DNA of 64,000 bases from Platycnemis pennipes (taxonomy: Eukaryota; Arthropoda; Insecta; Odonata; Platycnemididae): the NCBI GenBank assembly GCA_933228895.1, contig OW121848.1, positions 82,789,470 to 82,853,469 of the forward strand, written 5' to 3'. Shown here one piece after another: positions 1 through 13,012 of this stretch (its first letter is position 1; each line of letters opens with the position of its first letter). The notes below the pieces were generated by a model. That model did not search any database. It was not told where the DNA came from and saw only the letters and a list, made by a program, of their open reading frames with translations. A program made the translations under genes and the position numbers.

Positions 1-1058
1 GCCTCATCCCTGAAGACGTCCGCCATCGTCTTTAGGGTTGATCAGGGCTCACACGAAGGCAGAACCGGCTAACGAAATGTCGGTGCATATCCACCACGCA
101 GGAGATCCGGGAGTGCTTCATCATTAACATTTGCTGGGAAAAACTACGATTTGTCAATTGAAATCTAGTGACGAACACTAAACGATAAAGAAATACGCAT
201 AAAATAGATATGGTAACGGTGACACGATAACTGATAAGAGGCAAGAGACCTTCCATTAAATATAGGTTTCCAAGCAACGGCAAACAGAACAAATTCGAAC
301 GAAAGGAAGCGTTTCGGAGAAACCGTAAACAATATTAGCGACAACGGGGGAGGGAAGGAATTTTCCAGAAGCATTGGAGAGTGTTGTGGTTGAGGAATAA
401 GGATAGTAAAATAAAAGTATCAAATATCTGTGGTATCAGGAAAAATAGATTCGTTATTTACTCCCTTCAATAAAATTCACTTTTATGGCATAAAAACTGC
501 AAGACACCATCTAGCTTAAACACAATCCCAAGAGAAACACGAAGTCAATTCCCACGAATAACCGTGACCTTTAGTTCATAAGGCCGACGTGCTACCGACC
601 TGGCACCGCAGCTAACTGTGAACGAGGAAAAACTATTTCTTCAAAGGAAAGCCAATTTATTAAAAACTCTGCGCATATTTCCGGAAATGTAGCGTAATTA
701 GAATAAAGGTAGCCTTTCGTTAAGCTACTGAGTAATTAGAATTACCTTAAGACTACTGAAGGCCAAATGCATTTACTCCATAAAAATGTCAAAATATTCG
801 GCTGCTCGGCTCGGGAAAAGAAATGACCAAAACTACATTCACCGACACATCTGCATCATTATTGCCTTCCTTTTAATTTTTGGACGGTAAGGCTGATCAG
901 AAATGGTGGTAGTATTTTCTCAAAGAAAATAGAAATAAGAAAACCGCATGTATAAAAAGAAATATCAGCTCGAATTGCTCAAGGAAAACAAGCCATACAA
1001 AAGCTAACCTCTATCCAATGGGTAAGACAAATAGCGAAAGATACCAAGAAACAAATAT
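1..1058. other. non-coding, no recognisable feature
   Basis: AT-rich sequence without a coding-like reading frame, tRNA-like box or clear terminal repeat. It is probably intron of the minus-strand gene or flanking DNA, since that gene's last visible exon (37034) is still open in this direction. Confidence 0.4.
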
Positions 1059-1400
1059 ATGACATCACAGTCCAAAGTACATACATTATTATACGGTTCA
1101 AAACCCTGGAAATTAAGAGAAAGGGACAAGGATAGAAGGGACATGGTTGGGCAATTGGATCTTTTTAGACGAAGTGGGTGGATCTCTAGACAGCAACATA
1201 CGACAAACATGGTAATACAGAAGCAAATACAGACAGAACGAACTATCGTGGAAGAAGTAGATACCCAAGGATAAAAGTGGTACGGATATGTTAGACGCAT
1301 GACCCAGACACGATGGCTAAGGAGAAGAGTACAGCAGTGGTAGCCACGAAACAAAAGAAAAAAAATGAAAGACCAAGAGCTGAATGTATGAAGTAAACAC
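1059..1400 (+). mobile_element. LINE reverse-transcriptase C-terminal remnant
   Basis: The plus strand reads as the far C-terminal tail of a non-LTR retrotransposon polyprotein: LLYGSKPW, then TERTIVEE, a stop, KWYGYVRRMTQTRWLRRR and a basic end (RNKRKK). This pattern (LLYGSE.W ... RWYGHVRRM ... RR) is common in arthropod LINE tails after the reverse transcriptase. At least two in-frame stops and an eroded middle mark it as dead. I see no 5' part and no target duplication. Confidence 0.6.
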
Positions 1401-1475
1401 GAAAAGGTAAAAAGCTACGCTTGTTTAGTCACGAAGTCCAAAACCTTTAAAGAAAGTAATGAAAGAGGGAAGACG

Positions 1476-2208
1476 GAAAGCCGTGGTTAAGGGGACGAGA
1501 GGGATGGGGGAGACTTCTGGCGTCACACTCACTCACTCTCCCCCCTCTGTCAAATGACGTAAAGTGACACCATGATGATTACTCCGGGGTTGGGAGATTA
1601 AGAGAGGGAGTGTGGGGGAGTAAGTTGCAAAGTATGCAAAGAAGTTCACTGGTGCCCGACCGCCACACCCGCAGCAGTCTTGGGGCACCCGCTGTCTCCA
1701 TTCTATCTCTTTTCCGCGAGGTCGCCAGTCCCTCGGAGGGAAAGGAGAGTCCTCTCATCCGGGAGCGAGACGAGACGCGACCCATTGCGCCAACTAATCT
1801 CTCACCTGCACTCTCCTCCCCATCCTCCAACCCACTCACCCATTTCCCACTTCATCCGCGGCGCCCAAAAACTCCCCTTTCAAGAATTTACCCGCCGCTT
1901 CCGCACTCATCAAGCGCCCAAATTAATTTACTTATCCAAAAATAACATCCGAGCGAGAGGTAGATGCGCAACAATCCTCCACCGCCTCACCTCTCATCTC
2001 TCGCCCCCCTACCTCCCACCCCCGCCGGCGGAAAACCCTTTTACCCTCCCTGTCCGCGCCTCAGCCCCCACAATCCCTCTCCGACCCTCCCAACCCCGGA
2101 GAAATCATCATGGTGTCACTTTACGTCATTTGAAAGAGGGGGGAGAGTGAGTGAGTGAGACGCCAGAAGCCTCCCCCATCCCTCTCACCCCTTTAGCCAC
2201 GGCTTCCC
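1476..2208. repeat. foldback element with ~120-bp inverted arms
   Basis: The left arm (about 1476-1597) and right arm (about 2087-2208) are reverse complements with only scattered differences. Shared landmarks are GCCGTGG at the outer ends, GGGATGGGGGAG, an ACTCACTCACTCTCCCCCCTC run and CAAATGACGTAAAGTGACAC. The 490-bp centre is pyrimidine- and CpG-rich and contains no convincing protein. The layout fits a foldback or MITE-like DNA element, but no clean target duplication was found. Confidence 0.6.
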
Positions 2209-5200
2209 TGCTAAGCCGCGCAGGGTAAACAAGGAGGGGACGACGAAGAGGACCGGAAAAATAAATAAAAAAACGAAAATTAGACTTCCCTCTCCATTCA
2301 TCCTCCTCCGCCGTCCTCACAGCCTTAATCAGAAATTACACCGCTTCTCCCGCAGAAATGAATGCCGCGGCAATCTCCAAAGGACGGGGAGGAAGGGCCC
2401 TGCAGGTACTGGGGACCGTGGAGATGATGTGGGGAGCATGGAGGGGAATGGGGAAGGCAAGAGTTTACGCGGAGCCTGAGGGACTTGAGCAATCGCCAAG
2501 ACTGGAGGGGACCCAGACTCTGAGAAAACATCCCCGCAATCCCAAAATCCGGAGACAGTTGTCGAAGTTGTTGACGCATCATTACTATATTGATGCGAAC
2601 GACCAATTCGATTCTCGATTTATTTGACAGCCATTGACGAGGAAATTTTAAAGGGGAAAAAAGAGCATATCTATATAATTAAGATTTGACGCAATGTGCC
2701 TCAAGATATGACTAGCTGTGGTGCGACTACACATCGACAAAATATGAGCTACTGGTAGCAATATCAATTATGATGAATAGGATCCCTTACCTTAGCGTAG
2801 CGATTACGATTCATTAACGCTTCCGCGAAAATTTGTCAATACCGTTCAGCGACGAATTGGCCCTTAACGCAACACATAACTAAGAGTTTGTGACGGAAAA
2901 GGACCGAAACGAACGGCAGCCCCCCTCGTGCATACAAACACAGGGACTTTTCTGTGCGCATGTGCCTTCAACGAACGTCTTACGAAAAGAATCAACTCTC
3001 TTTTCTAAGGGAGACGACGCGAAGACTAAAACTTAATTTTTTTCCAAAGAAGAGAAGGGAGAAAGAACGAGAACGAGGAAAAAGAGGGGAAAGGGAGTCC
3101 ACGTCTCCTTCTCACTCACCGTCAATGTTTATTTCCTTTTTGAAATTAAAACGAAAGAGTGAGTTGGTCCTTGAAAAGCGCTCCATTCTCGTGGCGAAGA
3201 AGACGGAATGTCAAAAGAGGTGGAGCTGTAGAATAAAAACGTCCCATTGAAAAAGGAAGGCGTAGAGTGGTGACGCGGAGGAAGAAAAAACAGGCGCGAA
3301 GCAATGTTTACGCGTCCACAGGGTGTGCCACGAAGTCCCGTCGTGTTCCCCACTCGTACCAATCTCAGAAAAAGTAGAGACACGGAACGATTGCCTAGAA
3401 ATTTAGGAACGGGATAATCATCCAGGAAGCTGAGAAATTTGCGAACGGGGCTGCACGTAACCACTGGAATAGACCCTTCGACAATACTCGTTTCAAAAAC
3501 ATGGAAAGCGTATTCAAAAAGTTTTTGAAGCTTCTTTGAGTACAACTGTCCCATGTCCGAAAGAACATTTTCAGCGTTCCAGATGAAAATACGATATACG
3601 ATACGATTTTTCTTACGATAGATTCTCCTTCAAAACTATGAACTCAAATTTCATCGGATCTAAATAACTATCACTAGACGCGGAGCACCTCAAAGAGTAG
3701 CTGCAGCCTGGCAAATGAATAAAGTAAATGGATGAGTTGGGAAAAATAATGAAATTCTGAGGAATAAGGTGGTAGTTACCATGAAGGATGGGCATCAAGA
3801 AAGGCTGGAGGGACGATAATAATCAATATAGAGGTATAAAGGGGCCTAAATATGACTTTAAGGAGGTTAATATTGATTACTTCAGGCTCATTATAGAATT
3901 TTGCGCCATGGAAGAAAAGAGGAAGGAGAAGAAAAATAGCTCTGGGAGGTTCGAGAGGACATGAGGGATGGCCCGGAAACGGGAGAGAAATTAACCAAAA
4001 GGAATGAGGCGGGAGAAATTAAAGTCGGGCATTCCAGATTTGAGCAGAGGCGAAGAAAATTGGAGATGAAAGTAAATTCCAACGGAGAAAGTCAGGGGAT
4101 TGAAGAGAACGTTTGAGATGTGGTGATATTTTACACACAATTGAAGAGAACGTTTAGATACATAATCGAAGAGAAAGTTTGTAAAGATATAAATTCAAGG
4201 AATATTAGAGATAATGGTAGGTATACATTGCATCCTTAATTCACTACCAAATGCGAAAAAAGAAGTCTACAAAGATTGTTGTTACATTGAGAAGGGATGA
4301 ACTTACTGGACATACTCCTTCATAGTTGTCATTATCCACGAGGACAACGGGATTAAGTTAAAGAAAGGGCAAGAACAAAGAACACGAAACAAAGAACGTG
4401 GTACACTAGGAGCAAGATGAGATCAACGGATAGCAGAGCAAAGATGAGAAGTGTATAGGATTGAGATGGCGATTGATGATGATGATGGAGGGCAACGAAA
4501 TGGGCAAATCATTCATAAAAATCTTTTTTATCCTTCTCTCCTACATTGAAAGATTTCCACATCGTTATGCCTGTGACTGTTAACTACGACATTAAAATTA
4601 ACTCATGAATTAAAAAAAGCCAAGTTCTCTAAACGGGCTTTTGAAGAATAGCAGGCAGCCAGGTATCACCCGTATCAGCTATTCAGTATCAGCACCCCAG
4701 TATCCGTATCAGCTCCCCAGTTATCAAAATATCCACATTAAAATTGATTATACTCGGCCGAGCATTAAAGCATACAGTGTACTATAATTATTTGCTCGAA
4801 AAAGATCTATAATCTTTCCTGAACACAATTATTCACCTACAATGACTCCATACCCTCTATCATTCTCCCACTATTTGAAACAAACCAAGTAGCACCTAAA
4901 TGATTATATTCCTTAATAAAGCATAAACTACACAGATATGTCGAGAGTTACTAAATTAGAGTTAGCTGGATCCATTGCTGTGGAAAAAAACTGGCACCAT
5001 AAGCAATTGTAACAGACAGCAGACTTTTTAAACGTATACGCGATCTAAACCCACTTGTAATATTGGTTAATCGGGATGCTCAAAACCATTGCCTTTTTAT
5101 AAATCTTTTCTCAAAAAATACAAAAGAATAAAAAGGAAGAATAATTCTCACCCGATAACCGACTATCACTGAACATTTCACAAACACGCCCAGAGTTTGT

Positions 5201-7024
5201 AGTTTTTCCTTACAATACAAAATAGCAGATATTAGGTATCGCTTTGTACATAGTTCAAAATACATATTTTATAAAAAAGCGTATTATGTTTCACACGTCG
5301 TCACATTTTTCACATGCCAACAAAACAATCTCCTCGGTGATTGCACTGGTAAGTTGAAACCATGGTCAGCTAAAAATAAAAACGAGGTGAAAATTGTCTT
5401 GTCCCGGTAGTCAACTCAAAGGATGCATGCACAACGTGTTTGCAGCTGCATGGCATTCGCTTCTGTTCTGGGAAAATTTTTCTCTGCATTATTATTTCTA
5501 CGATCATGAGCATTTTTCTTAGCATGATTATTAGTGTACAAATAAAGACAGAGAAAAAAGGCAGAAATCGAAAATGAATTTCAGTCCCGTGAGCCATCAA
5601 ACTATAAACAGCGACAGCGGTTAGTCAGGAGCGTCAGGAGGTAATCATAGCCTACCTCAGTTTTGAAGTCGAAAAAGAGTTGGCCAGCAACATTGAATTT
5701 CCAAAGCATAAGAGATACGTTGGTAAGTAACGTCTAAGCGTACTAGTATGAGCGGAAATAAAATGAGTGATACTGATGACCTTCAAAAGTTTTCGCCATA
5801 ATCGGAAAGAGATGCCAGCAGTGAGTGACGGAGAGGTGGCCGAGCGCAACAGAACTGAGCATGCCTTCGTTGATGCATTGACTAGGAGGCCTGGGAAGCG
5901 TGCGACCTGGTGCATATGATTCATACCACGCCACTCGCTACTTTTGAAAGGTTCCAAAGATGAGGCTAAATTCGGGGGTCTTTTCACACTGCCCTTCGAA
6001 GTGTAGGTACTACTGCTCCCAAGGAGTAGGGGAATAAAAAAATACAAAAAAATAGGATAGTTCCTACGGATTAGTTAAGTCCAAGTCCATTAGGATCCAC
6101 GCTCGATTTTATAAGAAGACATTATAAATTTAACTTTTTTTACAGGTTTATGACCCAAGGATTGAATCTACGTTGCACAGGTCTAGGTTGCACTCCAAGC
6201 ATCAACTCTGATTGGCCAAATGCTCAAGAACCTACGACGTCGAGAGGCAATTTATATAACTTTATTCATTAAGGCAAAGAACTGCACGAGCCAAGGCAGC
6301 GTCCGCGAAGAGAAAATGAATGAGGGGACCTCTGAGAAGAGAATGAAGGAAAGCATAATTGAATCTTGAAGAAATTCTTAATTGAAGACAGTAACTTAAG
6401 TGGATGGAGGATGTTTCGATAGGAAATGTGAAGAAGGCAATAGAGGGGAGAATATTATGTACGCGCAAGAGAGGAAGAAGAATAGAAGCTCTAGATGACG
6501 TGCAGGCAGATAAAGAGGATATGACAATTTAAAAAGGGATTTGACATAGGAAACGTGGTTGGTTTGGAAGAGGTTAAAGGTGATACGCATAGGTGGGGAA
6601 GAGTAGGCAGGGACTATCCACAAGCCTTCCAGTGACGGTAGAATACTTACTCCAATGAAGTAGGTACTGGCAGTGGCTTTTACATTACTTCATGATTTAC
6701 ACGTATACACGAAAGAAATTAACTAAGAAATACTTCTTAATAATGAGGGACACAAAATGAGAAAACGTGCGGTTCGCTCTTCAAATAATATTCATTCTAG
6801 TTCTTTTGCCAATTATGCCAACACGCCAATAGTCCTTAGTCCACATGAAATAGGCTTTTCGGCAAGAAACCCACAAACGAGGCATTTAGCCATACTTTTC
6901 TGAAACTAAAATCTCTAAAAAAAATATCAAAGAAATATTTATTTTTCCGTTACTATCCATCACATGACTCTTATTTCTAACATACTTTCATGAAGTGGTA
7001 GCATTGCAGCTCTTAGTTTCATGG
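2209..7024. other. non-coding stretch
   Basis: No coding-like frame. The only structure seen is a short threefold repeat at 4097-4186 and a GATGATGATGATG run at 4473-4487 that could be a LINE 3' microsatellite tail. Read as intron or flanking DNA. Confidence 0.4.
4097..4186 (+). repeat. three diverged copies of a ~20-bp unit
   Basis: ATTGAAGAGAACGTTTGAG near 4099, ATTGAAGAGAACGTTTAG near 4141 and ATCGAAGAGAAAGTTTG near 4167, spaced 26-42 bp apart. Possibly a decayed tandem repeat. Confidence 0.4.
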
Positions 7025-7590
7025 TAGTAGTGCATGTTGGGTGATATTTTTTTTTCTTTTTTCCACACATTTTGTAATTTTTCTTTTCTTGAATTTTATT
7101 ATTATCTACTAATTTTCCTATGTAGATGCTATTATATTTGAGTTATTCTTAAACACTAGCTTTACTGTCAGTAGGATTTCGCAGGTTTTTCACACCCCCC
7201 TTCTTGTGTGGGTGTTTTCCTGCAGTGGGTTTTTGCGTAAAGGCTGCAAGCATAATAATCCTCACGTTTTTCCCACATTGTAAATTCTTTCACACACTAT
7301 TAGATATGTAATATTGATATATTGTGTATATATGTTTCTTTTGTATTAATTTATCATTCTTTAATTCCTATAATTCTATTCTCTACTGATTTTTTAACCT
7401 CATATTGTGATTGTTTTAGGTATTGACCACTATTTTATTTATATATTTATATTGACGAGGGGTTAGATGGCAGAAGGGACAGTTTTGTCTCAATCTCACC
7501 CAATAAAGACCTTTTATTATTATTATATTCACCCTCTGACACACCCTCGCGGTAGCTCGCACGGTAATACGCAGATGTAGAAAGTGATGC
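7025..7590 (+). repeat. dispersed short repeat, split by a LINE tail
   Basis: The left piece (7028-7048, AGTGCATGTTGGGTGATATT) and right piece (7528-7585, ATTCACCCTCTGACACACCC then GCGGTAGCTCGCACGG and GCAGATGTAGA) match the contiguous copy at 62618-62700 (AGTGCATGCTTGGTGATATT, CACCCCCTGCCACACACCC, GCGGTGGCTTGCAGGG, GTAGATGTAGA). A weaker third copy is at 41937-41985. The 7-kb copy therefore looks like one repeat opened by an insertion of about 480 bp. Confidence 0.5.
7048..7527 (+). mobile_element. inserted LINE 3' end with AATAAA and TTA tail
   Basis: The insert ends with GACGAGGGGTTAGATGGCAG, a CCAATAAAG polyadenylation-type signal and a (TTA)n tail, a layout typical of arthropod LINE 3' UTRs. 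It sits exactly where the surrounding dispersed repeat is interrupted. The upstream 400 bp are AT-rich with no recognisable protein. Confidence 0.45.
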
Positions 7591-7989
7591 TCAGTTGAAA
7601 ATCCCATGTAACGGATTACATTTTAAGAACTGACGCCTCGTGGAGTTTCATTTTTTCTCCTTCAGAATTAAAACCGGAAAGAACCACTTATAACAATTAT
7701 TAATTATTTTTTAACTCTTAACAACTTCCAGGCTAGTGGAGGACTTTTCAGGGGAAGCATGCGGAAATCAAATAAAGAGTCGAACCCAGAGCCCGAAAAG
7801 ACAAAGATAGCGAAGAAGAGGAACTTTCAACAAGGATTGGTCAGGGGGAGGAGGATATCCAACCAAACAAATTGGAAGGAATGAAAGGGGAGGCATCCCG
7901 ACTTTTTCTTTGAGAGAACTTCGAGCTTCGGGTATATTTCCCGCATGAATGGACGCGGGAGGAGGAAAAGACGGAATGGGAGAAGTGGA

Positions 7990-8960
7990 GGGGATTTAAG
8001 GACGTTGGAGGATGGCGTCGGGCGGATACTTCGGGTAGGAGACCCGATTGAAAGGACGGAAATTAAGGGCACTTGAATCGAAGAGGGAGAAAGGAGTTTC
8101 CAGGGAGAGACTGAAGAGGTGGAGGGCTGAAGGAGGTTTTAGTTGGGGGCGGGAGATCCGCGCCGACGAGAGAGGGCGGAGGCGAAAAGAGAGTGGAAGA
8201 CAAGTGAAGACGTCGTCGTCGCCGTCGCCGAGGGCTGGGAGAGCTCGCCACGATATGTCGGCTCCTCGGGGGGAACGCGGGAAATGAAGGGGCCGGAGGG
8301 GGAGAGGGCAGAGATGAGATTTCGGTAGTAGATGGAGAGGGGGTGGATGTTTGAGGAAGAGTGTGTGGGGTTTTGAAAGGGAGGGAAGGTAGATTGAGGA
8401 GCGAGCGGAAAGACGGAGTGTGGTCGGCTCGACGACACCCACGATACGGCGGCAAGGGCGACGGAACGCGTGAAAGAGGCGGTGGAGTTTTGCGAGGTGA
8501 TGCGGGAGGAGCTAAACCGTGAGGAGAAAGGGAAATGGATGCGGGGGGCGGAGAGAGTGTGCGACCGACGTAGATTCCGGGCGGGCACTGAAGAGAGCGA
8601 GGGAGGGGTGGCCGCAACCTCGGGGCCGGAATGCAATTCTCCTCCGCCTTGGGAAAGGAGATTAGCCCCTTGACCCGAGAGCTGGACGCCGCAACACCAA
8701 TTCCGCCGCCAAACTCTGGAAGGAGGGCGTCGCGTCGCCGACACCCCCTCCGCCCGGGTTCAAAGTTTGACGCCTGGGACGCCTGCGTGGACCGCGAAAG
8801 AGCTGAACGCGTACGACGAGCCGACATTACTTCGGAACACCACTCATCACACGCTACGTTTCGTTCTAGGGACCATGTGGGAATAGCAAGGGGAAAATCC
8901 CGAGGAATGAAGAGCAAGGAGGTGAAGACTCGTGTTCCAGCCAGCCCCTTACGTAGTAGC
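7990..8960. other. CpG- and purine-rich island without a gene
   Basis: Strikingly GC-rich relative to its surroundings, with strong strand asymmetry (plus strand rich in GGA/GAG). This composition suppresses stops, so frames stay open on both strands (for example 8063-8917 minus), but the translations are low-complexity, change character along their length and have no family motif. It could be a promoter, an intronic CpG island or a decayed repeat. Confidence 0.4.
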
Positions 8961-11231
8961 GAACGAAAATTGCAATCCTCTTTATAATTTTGAATTTAGT
9001 ATATACATAGCATTAAATTAATATATAAGCACATACATTTCGTAGAATAAAACAAACAGAATAGACTCTATACAATTAAAAAATTGCGTTTCGCAAAACC
9101 ATTATGGGCAGAGATACTACACATAAAAAATGAACTACGAACTGCAAAAAATAGAAAGGCCAAGAATGCGAACATTTAATATACTTATAAACAGCTTACC
9201 ACTAACGAAACATTTGTAGCATAATACATCCCAGCGACTGATATTCCTATCAGTATGCAGATTAGTAAACATCGTCCTGAAAAAGGAAGTCGTGAATCAC
9301 GGCTACCTTTTAACATTCACACATTATTATTTAGTAACCAGTTTTTTTTTCGAATTCCATCATAGTCTAATGTTAGTGTACTACCTAACAGGAATTTCTG
9401 ACCATTATAGAAGTATTAGAAAAATAAGGAGCAGAAGATTGTTGCGATTACTGTTAAGTCGCTTACAAAACTAATGTAAACTTGAAAGTAAAACGAGACT
9501 TTCTAGTTAGTAAGACCATATTCGTATGAGTCCGCTAGAAGTTAAGATTATTTGCACGAAAGTTTCAACCAAGTCGAAGATTATTGGATATCATTTTTCT
9601 GTTCTATGGGTCCTGTCCTGATTTTAACCGTTTCAAGGGAGCTATGCTGGCAATAATATAGATTGCAACAAAAATTTACTCTCGAACGAAATGAGTTTTA
9701 ATTAAAATACTTCAAAACGCGAAAATGTACACATATTTGCAAAAATAACTTTCCCTGGTTACAGCTTAATTCGATCAAACTTGAGAATACCCCAATGACA
9801 ATTTGAATCGCGGGGTAGCTTACATTTTACACGAGTTTGGAATTGAGCCTGCGACGAATTACGTCGAGTGGAATATTATTTCTTTTCCAACACAATAAAT
9901 ATTATCAATATCCACAATATTGAAGTCACGTTGGGATTATGTAATTCTCGCAGTTCCTCTACGAGAGGTTTGACGTGTGTGATAAACGCAAGCCAAATCC
10001 CAGAGCTACGATACCATTCACCGCTGCCGGGTAGTGATACGCACATGTGGGTCACCGTGGAATGAGAAATATTTATCTGGAATTACCAGCGTCGAGCCTA
10101 ATGCCACTCGCCGTGCGGAGCAACAGCCATAAAGCAGTGCTTCGAAACGGCAGCGTAAAGTCATTAACGGATTCACATATATATATATACAGCGACACCG
10201 AGAGCAGCTCGAGTCTCATTTCCGAACTAACAGAGCCTCTGCACCCATTCCCATGGAGCCCTTGAGTCACCATTGCGCGACACGATCGAACATTTGAGTG
10301 CGCTATCTGGGGACTTTAAACGGAAACGCTTCACTGACGGAAAGCTTACAAAAAACGTTACGTCATATCTCTCTTCTAAACACTGCATGCGCGGCAGCTT
10401 AGAAAATCGAACCGCGATTAGAAACGAATTGTCTAATGAATTTCCACACCAATGCGAGGAAACATATTTTAAATCATATCAATAAGTACCATACTTCTTT
10501 AAAAATCAAATTACGCCAATCACTGGAGATAAAATGAGGTTGTTTGAAGTGGGGACATCAAGAGAAACGCCAGGTTATGTACAGCGCTAGAGTTTATTTC
10601 TTAAATAGGAAAATAATTTGATAAAGGTACACCTCGTCTGAGGGGAACAAGATCGTGCGATACTTTTTCGAGCTGCTGAGCATAAACAGCAATCAGAACT
10701 TACAATGACATTTAAAATAACTAAACGGTTTGATTATCCTTCACTGTAAGATGGTAATAAATTCCTTTGGGGCTCATAACATTCTTACGTAAACACCTGA
10801 AACTCAAAATAGAATCAGGTTCGCATCTGCAAAAAGACTATTGGAACTGCCCTTTTAATGTTTTGATAAAAGACAGCTCAATTCACTGTTCAATATGGAA
10901 TTGATTAATTTTTAACGACAAAAAATCGCTTTTCCACCATGATCAGTCAAGGTATAATACTAGTAATGTATGGGAACACATACAAGTTTACCGAGCATAC
11001 TTATTTAAATAATATCGGATTAGAATGTCAAATAACATTATACAAAATTTTAAACATGATAAAAATACCAAAAACGAACCGTACTCCTAATAGATCGTTC
11101 TCTAGTATGGCGGACTATATCATCGATATATAATACAGGGTGCTCTTTAGCCTCCGAAGTAGGTAACTTGATTTCCTTCATTACAAACAGCTAAAAGTAG
11201 GATGCAAAAGAAATAAGGTGAGAAACATCCC
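8961..11231. other. non-coding stretch
   Basis: AT-rich apart from 10030-10270. A short (TA)n run lies near 10178-10191. No gene or element recognised. Confidence 0.4.
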
Positions 11232-12781
11232 TTAAGCCGGGTTCACATGGTGCGGAATGGGTGCGGAAGGCGGAAATTGCGGAAACCAATCAGAAACGCG
11301 CAACAGATAGGCAGAATGGAAGGAATGGGACTGGAACCGCGGAACGAAACAAAGCGGACCACTTCTTCTTTGGACGCCGTGACACGCTCACCTCTTCTTC
11401 TATCGCGATTCTTGACCTTGCGCTCTTGGATGTATTTGTCATCTGACCACTAATTTGATCCATGATGAATTTGATACTAATCCTTCCTGATTTGAGATGA
11501 TCTTACAGAACCTCGCTTTGGATTTTATATAAATCATCCTTTGATGGATCACGTCATTCCTTTCACTGATAGGAAATATTGTTTCGTCAAGAAGCCAAGA
11601 GAACAAAAAACAGAATTTTGAATATAATGGAGTTCCGCTTGATCACTTGATTATGTTATATATGGGCCTTTTCATCTCAGATTTGGTAGATTCAGCAAAA
11701 TCGTGTCCTAGCTGACCATCAGCAATTTTCCTAAAAATTAACTCTGTGAAAGCAGTAGGTATTCCCTTGATGAATATTGATGCCTTCATCTGAGTATCTG
11801 ACAACAAAGTCAGTAGTGGTAGACATTTGCATACATTTGAAGCCATTGATGTATGCAAAATATTACGTGCATTCAGTTACAGGATTTGATCAATGATTCA
11901 CGTAATTACTGTACTTATTCAATTCAATTCCAATTATACTGAACATTTATTTTTGCAATCATCGTATTGGAACTCTGATGGACGGGAACAAGTGAATTTA
12001 CTAATTGGGTTGAAAACATATCTGACTTTGACAAATCATAAAACAAAAAATATAATAATATTACCTTATATTTTGTCTGTTAGTACAACATTTATTTTAG
12101 CTATTTTGAAACTTTATGGAAATAAAAGGTGGAATTTTTGTTGTTAATAACTAAATTATTGCTATTTTTATTATTAAAATGAGTTCTGTTAGGTTATTAT
12201 TATACTGAATTGCAAAAAAGTGGTGTCATCAGATGCCAAAGAATTTTATCTTTTTAACAAGACAAAAATTCCTGCTTCAATAGAACAACAGTTCCATATT
12301 TATTAGCATTTATGTGATTTGTCATTTTATGCGCAGACCCTTGACGCAGCATTGTTCAAATGTTCATAACTTTATTTTGGTCAGGTTCTGTTCTCAGATA
12401 AAGGCATCAATATCCATCATAGGAATACTGCTTTCACTTATGTAATTTTGAGGGAAAATTGCTGATGGTCGCCTGACATCCCCTTCCTGATTTGAGATGA
12501 TGTCACCCATAAATTACATGAATTATGACTTCTTTCACGCGGTAGGTTAAATTTTGTCACTAGAGCCAACATGACAAAAATAGAAACTACCTCAACCTCT
12601 GTAATCACTTTTCAAATGCTTAAAAGAGCGGAGGGGCTTTTGTTTGTGCTTATAAGTACAAGCAGAGTCTTTCGAAAGATGTTATAATTTTTCGGTGGTG
12701 GATGAAATGCTATAATTATGAGCTTAGCGATTGATCATGTGGATGTTTTCGATTTTCCTCACAATGGAGATATCTTGATCT

Positions 12782-13012
12782 ATAGATCACAGTATCAGGC
12801 GTCACGTAGTGGAATTTAGACATATTGGATTAGTAAAAAACTTTAGCAATTTTCCACAATGTAATTTAAAATAATAAAATTACACAACACGTGTTTCGGC
12901 TTACTAAGCCATCCTCAGGTGTACACTTATTATTATTTTACGTAAATTACACGTAATTTTATTATTTTAAATTACATTGTGGAAAATTGCTAAAGTTTTT
13001 TACTCATCCAAT
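12782..13012 (-). mobile_element. hammerhead-bearing mini-retroelement, copy 1
   Basis: A 231-bp unit bounded by a perfect 12-bp direct repeat, ATATCTTGATCT (12770-12781 and 13013-13024). Most of it is an inverted repeat with arms 12822-12890 and about 12945-13016. The loop holds the ribozyme core described separately. It lies inside the TTAA-flanked DNA transposon, so it is the younger insertion. Confidence 0.7.
12882..12923 (-). ncRNA. hammerhead ribozyme-like core, copy 1
   Basis: On the minus strand: UACAC, CUGAGGA, one unpaired U, stem II GGCUU-AGU-AAGCC, GAA, palindrome ACACGUGU, U at the cleavage position, then GUGUA. The 5' UACAC pairs with the 3' GUGUA to form stem I. All invariant core bases (CUGANGA and GAAA) are present. 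Helix III is self-complementary, as in dimeric minimal hammerheads. Confidence 0.7.

Noticed and set aside
5640..5725. plus-strand segment reading YLSFEVEKELASNIEFPKHK before a GTAAGT donor
   Set aside because: The donor is good but there is no polypyrimidine tract before a credible acceptor, and no neighbouring exon or family match.
8063..8917. 284-codon minus-strand frame
   Set aside because: Pyrimidine-rich composition suppresses stops. The translation is low-complexity Pro/Ser/Arg with no domain, and equally open frames exist on the other strand.
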